Source: a virus
Length of the DNA: 41,094 bases
Reading direction: 5' to 3' (one strand)
Virus record (IMG/VR): IMGVR_UViG_3300049203_000137
Span: 1-41,094 of that record
The notes under the pieces: model-generated
Database searches by the model: none
The model's input: only the letters and a program-made list of their open reading frames with translations
What the model was told of the DNA's origin: nothing
Made by a program: the position numbers and the translations under genes
In this document: positions 28,558 through 36,896 of the stretch, piece after piece
How positions within the stretch are numbered: the stretch's first letter is position 1
How the letters are laid out: every line of letters begins with the position of its first letter

Positions 28558-28803
28558 TCAACCAACGCGCAGGCAGTTTATGGGTTCAGCGATGGATGCC
28601 TTGCGCGATGGGCGGCGCGCGGCGGTTTCAACGGTAGATTCGCGGTCGCGATTTGCTTCCGCGCGCTCGACTTCATCGACGGTCGCAGGGCGGACGGCGC
28701 CGCGACCATAGAGTGATTCGGCCTCGACGGCGGAAACCTCATGGACGCCGCGCGAAAACTCGCGGCCGTCATAGCTCAGGGGATTGTTTACGAATACGTG
28801 CAT
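28558..28803 (-). CDS. Small head-region protein, 81 aa
   Basis: ATG 28803-28801 (MHVFVNNPLSYDGREFSRGV). The first 42 residues (EVSAVEAESLYGRGAVRPA) resemble small head-region proteins often encoded between capsid and connector; the C-terminal half is basic and probably disordered. Function unknown; possibly a capsid-stabilising or head-tail joining protein. Confidence 0.5.
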   Translation of the reverse strand: MHVFVNNPLSYDGREFSRGVHEVSAVEAESLYGRGAVRPATVDEVERAEANRDRESTVETAARRPSRKASIAEPINCLRVG

Positions 28804-28899
28804 GGTCGGGTTTTCGGTTCGGTTGCTCTATGAAGCCCCGCGCCGCACTGATTGCGCACGCGCGGGGCTCGAAGAACGGCCGATGTCGGGCGTTATGGC

Positions 28900-29277
28900 T
28901 TATACGCGCTCCTTTTCTCCGAGGAGAACGACGCCCATCGTAAAGCTGGGGGTCGTGCCCGCGATGGTGCCGACGTAGCGCAGGTATTTCGCGGCCTGCG
29001 TGACATCGATGCCGATTTTCTGGAACGAGTCAGAGGCGGTCACTTCGGTGAAGGTCGCGCCACTGATGTCGCTCCAAGAGGAGTTATCGGCAGAGCTTTG
29101 CAGCTTGCCGTTGAGGGTGGGAGTAGTGCCGGAGACGGCGCCGACGAGCTGCTGGACGATGAGGCCGCCTTTGTAGCCGCTGATGTCGATGCCGGTGGCG
29201 GTTACCGTGGAGGTCCGGGCCGCGATGGCGGAAACGCTGGTCTGCGTGAGAGGGCTATTAATATCGCGAGTATTCAT
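28900..29277 (-). CDS. Capsid decoration-type protein, 125 aa
   Basis: ATG 29277-29275 (MNTRDINSPLTQTSVSAIAA). The beta-sandwich pattern TGIDISGYKGGLIVQQLVGA, then LNGKLQSSADNSSWSDIS, SFQKIGIDVTQAAKYLRYVG and FTMGVVLLG is the signature of small phage head proteins with 'DNSSW' motifs. Encoded directly after the capsid, as decoration proteins are. Confidence 0.6.
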   Translation of the reverse strand: MNTRDINSPLTQTSVSAIAARTSTVTATGIDISGYKGGLIVQQLVGAVSGTTPTLNGKLQSSADNSSWSDISGATFTEVTASDSFQKIGIDVTQAAKYLRYVGTIAGTTPSFTMGVVLLGEKERV

Positions 29278-29298
29278 GACTATGTAGTCCTTTCTTGG

Positions 29299-30585
29299 TT
29301 ACTGCTTGCCCGAGTCGCTCGACACGGAGAACGCCTTGCCCTGGCGAATCACCATATCGACGAACTTCTGCATGGTGACGATGACCTGACCAGTGCGGGC
29401 GGCAGTCAGCGCGTCGACGGTAAGGTCGATGCCGGCCCACTCGCCGTAAATCACTTGGCCAAACTGGCCGTAAATGACCTTGTCGCTGGGAACCTGGTTG
29501 GTGCTGCGCGCGGTGTAGCCGTTGACGAGGTCGCCATTCTCCCAGAGGAAGGAGGCAGTGTTGGCGACCTTACTGGTGGTCTTCCACGCACCCTTGACAC
29601 CGGGAGTGGTGAGGTAGGCGTAGGGGCCGCCGGCGAGGCCGAGGGCATTGGCGGTCTCGACGTTAGTCTCAAAGGAGACGACCTTGGCCCAAGTGGGCGC
29701 AGCGCCGAAGGTAACGCCGGTGGCGCGGTCGCCACTGGCAAGGTTTAGGATGCCGAGGGGCTCGGAGCCGCCGGCGCCGTTGATAGCAACGCGGTCGAGC
29801 TCAACGCCAAAGGCGCCGAAGATGTCGTCACGGACAAACATTTCCGCGCCGATCCCGCTTTGATTCAGGAACTGCTTCGAGTAGGGAACGGAAGCGCCGA
29901 GGCGCTTGGGCTTCATCGCGACCTGCCCGAACGTGGCAGAGGACTGCGCGATGCTGCCTGTCTCGGAAACCCAATAGGCGGTAGCGCCGGTGAGAACGCG
30001 GGGAATGGCGACATCGCCCACGAGCCCAGGAATTACGCGAGCGCCGAGGCTGAGCACGTGCGACTGATTGCGCAGGAGCTGGACCATGTTTGCGTAATCG
30101 ATCGATGCGCCGACGAGGTAACCTCCGTCGGCGGCGGTGCCTACGGCGTTGGCGCGGCGCTCGCGCTCGGAGACAACGCCGCGGGCCATGACCTCGAAAG
30201 GCACGAAAAAGCCGGTCGGATCTTTGCCGAGGCGCTTGGCCTCGGCTTGGCTGGCCTCGGCTTCGAGGCCGTCGAGCTTGCGGCCCTCGATCAAGCAGCC
30301 GATGGCGCGAATGAGGGAGTATCCGCGGATCTCCTTTTCGGAGAGGCCGAGGCGTTCGTCGGCGCCCCCGTTGCGCTGCTCAACCGAGCCTTGCGCGGTG
30401 GCGAGATTGTTGGCGCGTTCCTCGCGCTCGAGGTCGGCATTGATGCCGCGGACTTCGGTTTCAAGGGCGTCGAACTTCTCCGACTCCTCCTTGGTGAAGG
30501 CGCGCTTTTCGGCGCCGGTGCGAAGGGTATCCAGCTCTTTCAGCTTGGAGCCCCGGAGTTCTTTGAGGTGCTTGATGCGACTCAT
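29299..30585 (-). CDS. HK97-fold major capsid protein, 428 aa
   Basis: The start is ATG 30585-30583 (MSRIKHLKELRGSKLKELDT); an upstream same-frame extension is not protein-like. Residues 1-110 are a helical delta/scaffold domain (EESEKFDALETEVRGINADL) that would be removed by the protease after assembly. Residues 130-428 are the capsid domain: GGYLVGASIDYANMVQLLRN, GDVAIPRVLTGATAYWVSET, KPKRLGASVPYSKQFLNQSG, FGVELDRVAINGAGGSEPLG, GQFGQVIYGEWAGIDLTVDA. All are standard for HK97-type capsids. Confidence 0.9.
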   Translation of the reverse strand: MSRIKHLKELRGSKLKELDTLRTGAEKRAFTKEESEKFDALETEVRGINADLEREERANNLATAQGSVEQRNGGADERLGLSEKEIRGYSLIRAIGCLIEGRKLDGLEAEASQAEAKRLGKDPTGFFVPFEVMARGVVSERERRANAVGTAADGGYLVGASIDYANMVQLLRNQSHVLSLGARVIPGLVGDVAIPRVLTGATAYWVSETGSIAQSSATFGQVAMKPKRLGASVPYSKQFLNQSGIGAEMFVRDDIFGAFGVELDRVAINGAGGSEPLGILNLASGDRATGVTFGAAPTWAKVVSFETNVETANALGLAGGPYAYLTTPGVKGAWKTTSKVANTASFLWENGDLVNGYTARSTNQVPSDKVIYGQFGQVIYGEWAGIDLTVDALTAARTGQVIVTMQKFVDMVIRQGKAFSVSSDSGKQ

Positions 30586-30610
30586 GATGTGTTGGGTTCC
30601 TGTCGTTTGC

Positions 30611-31645
30611 TTACTGAGAGCTGAGGTTGAGAATCCGAGCACGACGCTCCCGGTCGTAGTCGGGTGATTGGGTGGCACTCGCGGCGGCAGGCGCGGCGGG
30701 CGGAGGAGTGGCGGCTCGGGCCTCGGCAAGCTTGTCGCGGGCGCGTTGCACGGCGGCGGGGTTGACCTCGGCGCCATTCGTGGCGAGCCAGTCGACCAGG
30801 GTCTTCGCGTTGGCGGCAGATGCGGCGACTTCGGCGCGGGCGTAATCGACAAGGGCGCCGGCCTTCACGGCACTTCCGGAGGTGGCGATGGCCTCGACCG
30901 CGCGCAGATATTCGAGCGCGTCGGTGAGTGCCCAGGTGGCACGGCTCAGGGCATTGCCGGCAAACTTCGTATCGGGCGTGATCGTGGGATCATACCAATC
31001 GACGCAGCCGCCACCGTTCGCGCTGAGGTAGGCGCCGCGTGACTCGCTGGCGTCGATCTCCTCGCCTGCGTCGTGACGGCTACGGCGGCGAAGCTCTACG
31101 GTGAGCGAGCTATCCGAGTAGGCGGGCCACGCGACCGGGTTGAATGCGATCAACTTGGCGTCGAGAATGGTTCGCTCGTCGAGGCGGTCATCGCGCTTCT
31201 CCCACTTTTCGCCGGCAGCGCCGCGGATCTCGAATTCGAACGACGTGCCGCGGATGATCTTCTTGTCGACAAGGCTGAGCATGTCGCGGCCTGCCTGCGT
31301 GTCGGGCACAAGGGCTTCCCACGTCATGGAGCGCTCGTCGCTCGTGACGGTAATGTTCTCTCCGATACGGCCGAGGGCGGCAAGCGGGTCGTCGGTATGG
31401 CCGGCGAAGCCCATGATGTCCTTATCCTCAGAAAGCGACCGCTTGAACGCGTCGGGTGCGATCTTCTCGACGAAGGGCTTCGGGCGTCCGCGCTTCGAAA
31501 GGATCTCGCTGTCGGAGTTGTAGGGGATGACGCCTTTGATTGCGCCGATGTAGCCGGCGGACTTTTCAGCCTCGGTGAGGGCGCGGCGTTCGAGGCTGGC
31601 GCGGGCGCGGACTTCGCGGGAAAGAGTGGAATTTTGCGCGGGCAT
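30611..31645 (-). CDS. HK97-family prohead protease, with C-terminal extension, 344 aa
   Basis: Serine protease that cleaves the capsid delta domain. Residues 30-190 carry the fold: GYIGAIKGVIPYNSDSEILS, FVEKIAPDAFKRSLSEDKDI, catalytic His83 in GFAGHTDDPLA, catalytic Ser135 in IRGTSFEFEI. Residues 200-344 are an extra Ala-rich helical region (YLRAVEAIATSGSAVKAGAL, AAVQRARDKLAEARAATPPP), probably a scaffold-like extension. Lies between portal and capsid, as in HK97. Confidence 0.85.
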   Translation of the reverse strand: MPAQNSTLSREVRARASLERRALTEAEKSAGYIGAIKGVIPYNSDSEILSKRGRPKPFVEKIAPDAFKRSLSEDKDIMGFAGHTDDPLAALGRIGENITVTSDERSMTWEALVPDTQAGRDMLSLVDKKIIRGTSFEFEIRGAAGEKWEKRDDRLDERTILDAKLIAFNPVAWPAYSDSSLTVELRRRSRHDAGEEIDASESRGAYLSANGGGCVDWYDPTITPDTKFAGNALSRATWALTDALEYLRAVEAIATSGSAVKAGALVDYARAEVAASAANAKTLVDWLATNGAEVNPAAVQRARDKLAEARAATPPPAAPAAASATQSPDYDRERRARILNLSSQ

Positions 31646-31647
31646 GG

Positions 31648-32979
31648 TCAGGCAGCGGAGGCGGGTTGCGGTTTAGTTTCAGCGGAGGGCGCGGATCCGC
31701 GCGCGGCCGTGCCGCCGGAGCCGTTGAAGGGCTGGGCGAAGTTTTCCCCGGAGCCGCCCGGGATCTTGTTGAGCTCCAGAAGCCCGCGGACCTCGTCGTT
31801 GTTGATCGCGCCGATGTCGCGCATCGTGCGGAAGAAATTCGCCTGGGACTCGAGGAGAACGGCGAGAAGGGCGCGGCGGTTGAACTTGAAATAGTAACCC
31901 GCCTCCCGCTCGTCAGTCCGGAGCAGGGTGAAGTTAAGCGACTGCTCCCAGTTCACTAGAATCGGATCGAGCGTGAGGGTAAGGAAGCCGTTTGTGAGCG
32001 TCTCGATTCCGGTCCCCCAAGAGCTCGCTTTGTCGGAGTTGCCGAGGAGAACCTCGGGAATGCGGAAGAGGGTGCAGATCTCGGTGCGCTCGAACTTGCG
32101 CGAATCGAGAAACTCGGCATCGGCCATGGTCATTCCGTTAACCGCGGCATAGCTCCACGCTCCGTGGAGAATCATCATCTTTCCGGCGTTTTCAGCGCCG
32201 CCATACATGCGCTGAACCTCGACGCGGGCGGCCTCAAGTTGATCAGGCTTCAGCGCGGCGGGCGTGCTGAGAACTCCGGGGATTCGCGCGCCGTTGGCGG
32301 CGATCTTTCCGGCCTGTTCGCGCTGACTTACCGAAAGCCCGAGCGACTCGCGAAGCTGGCGAACGCGGGACATTCCGCACACGCCATCCAAGGAGGGGCC
32401 ACGAACGTGGAAAATTTCGTCTCGGTTGAGCGGGCGCGATTCGCCGTTGATGTGGTAAACAACGAACCGGCGGCCATCGGGCCGCTTGATGCACTCAGGG
32501 CGAACATCGCAGGGGCGCAGCCAGTAAATTTCTTGCGGGTCGAAGTAGCGGTCACGGAAGACGCGGGCGTATCCGTTTCCGCCGTAGCCAAGCCCGGTCT
32601 GGATTTGGTGCCGGAGCTCGAAAGAGGTCCCGATTTCCGACGGGGTTCCGGTCATGAGCCGGCCGGCGGGGTGATTGGCCATCTCCTCCGCGCCGTCGGC
32701 AGTCTTCCGGTAAAGTTTGATCGGCAACTTGGCCACCATGTCAGACTCGAGGTCGACACACGCACCGAAGACCGGGATCGTCGCGGCGGTCGACTCACCA
32801 ACCCGGACGCCTGAGGACGACGAAGCGGCGCCGAGCGCCTCAAGTAGCCATGAGGCCGGAGTAGTGAGCCCAGAAGTCCCGGACGCGGAACGGCCCTCGG
32901 ATTCACCAGTTCGGCGCGCACTCTGCCGAGCGAGGTTTCGCTCGATCACATGGCGCGGTGGCGTGATGGTCCTGAACAC
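31648..32979 (-). CDS. HK97-family portal protein, 443 aa
   Basis: Forms the dodecameric portal. Recognised from IPVFGACVDLESDMVAKLPI then KLYRKTADG, the ETYEIYWLRP-type segment (FDPQEIYWLRPCDVRPECIK), VYHINGESRPLNRDEIFHVR, MADAEFLDSRKFERTEICTL, FRIPEVLLG, and FNRRALLAVLLESQANFFRT. The C-terminal 40 residues are variable. ATG 32979 (MFRTITPPRHVIERNLARQS) is the only reasonable start. Confidence 0.9.
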   Translation of the reverse strand: MFRTITPPRHVIERNLARQSARRTGESEGRSASGTSGLTTPASWLLEALGAASSSSGVRVGESTAATIPVFGACVDLESDMVAKLPIKLYRKTADGAEEMANHPAGRLMTGTPSEIGTSFELRHQIQTGLGYGGNGYARVFRDRYFDPQEIYWLRPCDVRPECIKRPDGRRFVVYHINGESRPLNRDEIFHVRGPSLDGVCGMSRVRQLRESLGLSVSQREQAGKIAANGARIPGVLSTPAALKPDQLEAARVEVQRMYGGAENAGKMMILHGAWSYAAVNGMTMADAEFLDSRKFERTEICTLFRIPEVLLGNSDKASSWGTGIETLTNGFLTLTLDPILVNWEQSLNFTLLRTDEREAGYYFKFNRRALLAVLLESQANFFRTMRDIGAINNDEVRGLLELNKIPGGSGENFAQPFNGSGGTAARGSAPSAETKPQPASAA

Positions 32980-33077
32980 GCCCTCAGCGTGCGCGACACA
33001 AAGCGCTCACCAAGTATCCAAGGCGACAATACGCGCCCATTCGCGCCCGAAAGTGACAATTTCCGACACTGAAAACG

Positions 33078-34958
33078 CTAAACAACGGCGAGCCCGCCGC
33101 CCTGCTGCCCATTCGCCAGCTCGTGCTGACGCGCCGCAATCGCCATCGCGAGCGCCGCAAGTCCATCAATTCGGCCGGTGCTTCGTGACTTCGCCAGCAA
33201 GATTCCGCCGACTGCTCCCTTGGCCACCGTGGCAACCGACGCGTTTGCGTGCGCGATGGGGTTTCCGCCGTGGTCGAGTTGCTTTGCAATGACCCAACGC
33301 TCCAACTCCGAGAGCGGCGCCGTCATTGTGCTGTATCGCTGGGGGCATTGCAGCATGGGCAAGCCGTGCTCGTCTTGGAGTCGCTGCCCCGCGCCCTGCG
33401 CCCATCCGGGATCGTAGGCGAAGGCGCCAACATCGGCTTGTGATGAGCCCTCGGGCGCGAGTTCGGCGAGCTTGGCGACGATGTCGCGCTCTATCTGGTT
33501 CACGTCCACGATTGGGCCGGGAATCAGTGAGAGCCAACCCTCTTTCGCCCATAGGTCGTATGGCGCATGGTCTCGAGCACATCGGCCGGGAAGGTCCTCG
33601 TCGGGCAGCCAGTAGAGCCACGCCGCCAAGATGTGCCCCGGGCGGTCCGGGTCGTCAGCGATCACGCAGAACGAAGAGGTGTCCGTTGTGCTCGCCAAAT
33701 CCATGCCGCACCGGAGGCGCAGACCCTTAAGCCGCGTCCAAGCATCTGGCGGCGAGACGATCTTTACGCCCGGCGGCACGCACCCTTCCCATAGCTCAAT
33801 GTCGAGCCAGCGCTGCGGGCCGGTGGTTTGCCGGATGTTGAGCTGTTTCGTGAGGAAGTCGCGCCGCGCCGAGAGCGATGATCGGGCGCCGGCCATCAAA
33901 GACCGCATCTCCGTGATGTCCTTCACCGTTCCGAGTGAGGGGTTCGCTTTGTGCCAGGTCGCAAGCTCGTCCCACTTGTCGCCCTTGTCGGGCTGCCAGA
34001 GGATGCCGAAGTAAATACCCTCGTCCGCGGTCGAGCCCTCGGGCAAGCCGCGGTAGGTGCCGCGCTCGACGGCTTCCAGAACGGCAATCACGCGGTCATC
34101 CTGCTCCTTCAGTAGGCCGCAGGGGTCATCACCCTCGGTCGTGATTTGCAGCATCAGCGGCGAAAACGCGGCGCCGCACGCCGAGTTCATCACGTCCCAC
34201 AAGCGGCGATCCTTCCACGCGTGCAACTCGTCCATGTTCACCAGCTCGGGGCGCAGGCCGTCGAGGGTATCGGAGTCGGAGCCGAGCGGAATCCACTCCG
34301 AGTTACTCGCGTTGTGCTTGATCGTCTTGTGATACGCGCGGAACTGCTGCGCCCATTCCGCATTCGTGCGGAGCAGGCCCATTGCGTCGTCTTTAAGCGC
34401 AATTTTCGCGATCTCCTCTTTTGTCGCGAGCGAGTAGACCTTTGCATTTGCTCCCGGAGGCGGGTGCGAAAGCTGAAGCAAGCCGAGGGGTGCGATGAAG
34501 CCGGTTTTCCCGTTTTTGCGGGGGACTTTGATAAGCGCGTAGCGAAACCGGCGTTTCAGCGGTTGCTCTCGCTTCCGCCATCCGAAGATCTGAGCCGCGC
34601 AGAACCTTTGCCACGGCAGGAACGCCAGCGGCTCGCCGGCGCCGTGACCTTGAAGGCCCTTGAATTGAGCGGCGAACAGCGTCGGGCGCAGCGCTCGGCG
34701 CACGTCGTAAATAAACGGGAATGCCGGATCTCGAGAGAATCGCAGGTCGAGGGCGTGCCGACGGCAGGCGAGATGAACGAAGCGGTTATGTCCGCCGGGA
34801 TTTGCAACGACATCCTCCGCGAATGGCCGGCACGGGTCGTCCTCGGCCAGATCAGCCAGATGTTCCGCCGTGAAGTGCCAGCGCTGCGCTTTCGTCTTCG
34901 GCTTCTCAGGGAGCGGGCGCTTGGATTTCTTCGGCGGTGCTGGAGCGGGTGCGCTCAT
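33078..34958 (-). CDS. terL: Terminase large subunit (Terminase_1/HK97 type), 626 aa
   Basis: ATP-driven DNA-packaging motor and headful/cos nuclease. The start ATG 34958-34956 overlaps the preceding stop. ATPase: adenine-binding LPWQRFCAAQIFGW (114-127), Walker A VPRKNGKTG (145-153), Walker B LVNMDELHAW (239-248), coupling motif in LQITTEGDD. Nuclease: D420 in RCGMDLASTTDTSSF, then VDVNQIERDIVAKL and GAFAYDPGWAQGAG. Pairs with a P27-type small subunit and an HNH nuclease upstream, as in HK97-like cos phages. Confidence 0.92.
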   Translation of the reverse strand: MSAPAPAPPKKSKRPLPEKPKTKAQRWHFTAEHLADLAEDDPCRPFAEDVVANPGGHNRFVHLACRRHALDLRFSRDPAFPFIYDVRRALRPTLFAAQFKGLQGHGAGEPLAFLPWQRFCAAQIFGWRKREQPLKRRFRYALIKVPRKNGKTGFIAPLGLLQLSHPPPGANAKVYSLATKEEIAKIALKDDAMGLLRTNAEWAQQFRAYHKTIKHNASNSEWIPLGSDSDTLDGLRPELVNMDELHAWKDRRLWDVMNSACGAAFSPLMLQITTEGDDPCGLLKEQDDRVIAVLEAVERGTYRGLPEGSTADEGIYFGILWQPDKGDKWDELATWHKANPSLGTVKDITEMRSLMAGARSSLSARRDFLTKQLNIRQTTGPQRWLDIELWEGCVPPGVKIVSPPDAWTRLKGLRLRCGMDLASTTDTSSFCVIADDPDRPGHILAAWLYWLPDEDLPGRCARDHAPYDLWAKEGWLSLIPGPIVDVNQIERDIVAKLAELAPEGSSQADVGAFAYDPGWAQGAGQRLQDEHGLPMLQCPQRYSTMTAPLSELERWVIAKQLDHGGNPIAHANASVATVAKGAVGGILLAKSRSTGRIDGLAALAMAIAARQHELANGQQGGGLAVV

Positions 34959-35215
34959 GGTCCAACGCAAAGCACGCCCGCGCGCGGGGCCTTTGCGGAG
35001 AATGGCGACCAGTCGGGGTGGTCGATGAGCCAGCGAGCGGCGTCCGAGGCGCGGACGTATTTCCGGCGGACTACAGGCACGCCGTCAGCGCGGACCGCAT
35101 TGACCAGCCGGCGACACGCGCGCAGGTCAAAGCCCTGGATTCCCTGCGAAACTAGCGCGTCCCCCAGCTCCTTGGGCGGCAGGTATGGCTCGGGCTTGGC
35201 GGCGGGGGCGATCAT
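34955..35215 (-). CDS. Small DNA-binding-like protein between terminase genes, 86 aa
   Basis: The start is ATG 35215-35213, overlapping the TerS stop. YLPPKELGDALVSQGIQGFD then RACRRLVNAVRADG (HTH-like) then VPVVRRKYVRASDAARWLID (wing and helix) is a winged-helix/MerR-like pattern. Such a gene between TerS and TerL may help cos recognition. The longer in-frame extension into TerS is a shadow. Confidence 0.6.
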   Translation of the reverse strand: MIAPAAKPEPYLPPKELGDALVSQGIQGFDLRACRRLVNAVRADGVPVVRRKYVRASDAARWLIDHPDWSPFSAKAPRAGVLCVGP

Positions 35216-35661
35216 GCGGCGTCGGCGCCGTGCTCGGCGGCGAAAGCAGCGGGGCCGGTCGGTGAGTCGGAGGCAGGCAAGCCGGCGGGCGAGCCGGACC
35301 GCGCACGGGCGGCAGGCGACAGGCCAAGAGCAGCCGCGCACCGCTCGATTGTCTTCTGAATCGTGCTGCGGGCGTTGAAAAGCGGGTTGAGGTATTCGCC
35401 GCCGGTCGCGGCCTTCACCGTCATGTTCTCGGTGGTGAGCTTCTTTGAAATCTCGGCGTGCTCGTGCACGGCCTGTGCGTAGGTTGCCAGTAACACCGAG
35501 TCCGACGCGGTCAGCGTCTTCACGATCTCGGCAATCCGCCGATACTCCGCGGCCGCTCCCGGCAGCAGCCAGTCAGGCGGAGGCGGCAACGGCTCGCCGG
35601 CCGACGTGTTGCCGGTTTTGTTGCCAGTCGCGGCGCGGGGAAGTGGTCCTCGTTGGCCCAT
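35212..35661 (-). CDS. terS: Terminase small subunit (P27 family), 149 aa
   Basis: ATG 35661-35659 (MGQRGPLPRAATGNKTGNTS). P27 hallmarks: GxRGPxP N-terminus, PPPPDWLLPGAAAEYRRIAE, LTASDSVLLATYAQAVHEHA, a YLNPLFNARSTIQKTIERCA helix and LGLSPAARAR at the end of the conserved region. Recognises viral DNA and recruits the large subunit. Confidence 0.85.
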   Translation of the reverse strand: MGQRGPLPRAATGNKTGNTSAGEPLPPPPDWLLPGAAAEYRRIAEIVKTLTASDSVLLATYAQAVHEHAEISKKLTTENMTVKAATGGEYLNPLFNARSTIQKTIERCAAALGLSPAARARSGSPAGLPASDSPTGPAAFAAEHGADAA

Positions 35662-35663
35662 GG

Positions 35664-35891
35664 TTAGGCGGATCGAAATGGAATGCTACGATACCATCCG
35701 GATTCCGACCATGAACCCCTGTATTTCTCAACGTGTGCCTTCGCCACATCTTCAGAATCGGTAACAAAGTCGTTGTGGTCTCGCTGGCCCGAGCCGCAAT
35801 CGACGCCCGTTCTGTGACCGCAAATAAATACAATCCGCGAAGATGCAGCGGGGGCAGGCCTGTCGGGAGATGTGCTGTGTTCTTTTTCCAT
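35664..35891 (-). CDS. Hypothetical protein before terminase, 75 aa
   Basis: ATG 35891-35889 (MEKEHSTSPDRPAPAASSRI). RIVFICGHRTGVDCGSGQRD, then HNDFVTDSEDVAKAHVEKYR and a terminal WSESGWYRSIPFR look like a folded alpha/beta domain. It lies just after the HNH duplicate, immediately before terS. The stop sits in GCCTAAC, but no attC hairpin follows. Function unknown. Confidence 0.5.
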   Translation of the reverse strand: MEKEHSTSPDRPAPAASSRIVFICGHRTGVDCGSGQRDHNDFVTDSEDVAKAHVEKYRGSWSESGWYRSIPFRSA

Positions 35892-35907
35892 GTGTTCGCG
35901 GTTTGCC

Positions 35908-36024
35908 TTAGAATTTACGTGTCAGCCCCGCGCGCCGGTCCGCGTGAGTCTTCACGGCGTGGCATCGGCGGCAGAGCGATTGATGATTGTCGGGGTTGAA
36001 AAACTGCGGGTCGGACTCCCATGG
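35908..36024 (-). pseudogene. Duplicated C-terminal fragment of the HNH endonuclease
   Basis: Directly after the HNH stop, and in the same frame, the minus strand reads DPQFFNPDNHQSLCRRCHAV then KTHADRRAGLTRKF and TAA. The intact gene ends DPGFFDPDNHQSLCCSCHTD then KTHADKRAGNTRKF. Only this 3' third exists, with no start of its own. Divergence shows it is not a recent tandem copy. Confidence 0.8.
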
Positions 36025-36357
36025 TTAGAATTTACGGGTATTTCCCGCGCGCTTATCGGCGTGCGTTTTGTCCGTGTGGCAACTGCAACACAGCGACTGA
36101 TGGTTATCCGGGTCGAAGAATCCTGGGTCGTTGGCGCCCTGAACGGGGCGGATGTGGTCGACCAACTCAGCGAGCGTCGACCGCTTCACCGTCAGGCACC
36201 GCGCACACAGCGGATTCTGCGCGAGGTGCAGCGCCGCCGCCCGCTGCCACCGCGCACCATACCCGCGCGCAGCCGAGGACGGGCGACGGTCAACCCGCGC
36301 GACCGTCGGCGCGGTAATCCTCGGGCGGGCTCCAATAGTTGGTGGACGTTGCGGCAT
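36025..36357 (-). CDS. HNH endonuclease next to terminase, 110 aa
   Basis: The start is ATG 36357-36355 (MPQRPPTIGARPRITAPTVA). Core: YGARWQRAAALHLAQNPLCA, first Cys pair CARC, catalytic VDHIRPV, then NHQSLCCSCHTDKTHADKR with the second Cys pair and HNH His. HNH proteins beside P27-TerS/TerL take part in cos cleavage in HK97-like phages, probably the role here. Confidence 0.8.
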   Translation of the reverse strand: MPQRPPTIGARPRITAPTVARVDRRPSSAARGYGARWQRAAALHLAQNPLCARCLTVKRSTLAELVDHIRPVQGANDPGFFDPDNHQSLCCSCHTDKTHADKRAGNTRKF

Positions 36358-36651
36358 TTTCGCGAGCGCTGCGACAGGGGGACGCAATAGCACAGCCACC
36401 GACTAGAGCACAAGCAGAAACCCCCGCCCCTATCAAAACTCCCTGTGTTTTCGTGAAGACACCAAGTGTGGTCTAGGCCGTTGGTCCATAGGCTTTTACC
36501 CCTCCCCGGGGGTGCGATATTGATCTGTAATGGATACGTGAATACATTTAGACTCGACAGGTCTCCCGAAGGGTGAAAGCCGTATAGCATACGGTTGCGC
36601 GCCGACGCGAAGCGCAGGCGGCAAGGCGAGCGGAAGCGGTAAGCCTTTGCT
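36358..36651 (-). other. Noncoding region before HNH; candidate cos site
   Basis: Reading frames here are poor. The region contains ACCCCCGGGGAGGGGTAAAA (minus strand, about 36515-36496), a GC-palindrome followed by an A-run like those at cos sites of HNH-carrying phages, and a hairpin CCGTAT/ATACGG near 36583-36595 (minus strand, followed by CTTTC) that may be a terminator for the gene at 36652. The location upstream of HNH-TerS-TerL is where cos is expected. Candidate only. Confidence 0.35.
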
Positions 36652-36846
36652 TCATGCTGATTGCTGCGCTGTCCCTGCTGTCGTGGTGCTGGCGGGCGAT
36701 GCTATCGCCTTCCCCGCCGAATCGAACCGCTCAGCGAACCAAGCGACGCCGCTCTTGGGCTGATGCGTGCAGGTAGGTCCGCCGACAGCGGCGACGATGT
36801 TGCGAGCGAGGCAGGCGGGGCAGTGGTCGGGCGCGATGTTGTGCAC
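36652..36846 (-). CDS. Small Cys-containing protein, 64 aa
   Basis: The start is GTG within the repeated leader (GTGCACAACATCGC, read MHNIA). It continues DHCPACLARNIVAAVGGPTC with a CPAC motif and two Cys/His more (CTHQ), so it could bind zinc. Alternative start codons are absent. The leader is duplicated upstream of the 101-aa gene, so part of it may be regulatory rather than coding. Confidence 0.4.
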   Translation of the reverse strand: MHNIAPDHCPACLARNIVAAVGGPTCTHQPKSGVAWFAERFDSAGKAIASPASTTTAGTAQQSA

Positions 36847-36864
36847 GGTCTGATATACAAACGG
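36833..36864 (-). repeat. 32-bp direct repeat, copy 1
   Basis: Identical to 38035-38066 for 32 bases, from GCGATGTTGTGCACGG to ATACAAACGG on the plus strand, and followed in both copies by CAGTGGTTC (36878 and 38071). The pair flanks a 1.2-kb block with the 101-aa gene and the DpdA-like gene. Confidence 0.8.
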
Positions 36865-36896
36865 TCGTTGGCTGAATCAGTGGTTCGGCAGAGAGG

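Noticed and set aside
34146-35378. 410-codon open frame on the plus strand opposite terminase
   Set aside because: It lies antisense to the well-supported TerL and TerS and has the Arg/Ala-rich composition of a GC-rich shadow frame.
35654-35670. GTTAGGC next to the terS start as another attC
   Set aside because: The core-like heptamer is there and a stop codon falls in it, but no paired inverse core or hairpin is within 100 bases.
36192-36590. 132-codon minus-strand frame
   Set aside because: Crosses the noncoding region and overlaps HNH in another frame; no protein-like pattern.
36590-36640. GC-rich hairpin CGCGAAGCG as a fifth attC
   Set aside because: The tip resembles attC site 3, but neither a GTT core nor an AAC inverse core flanks it.
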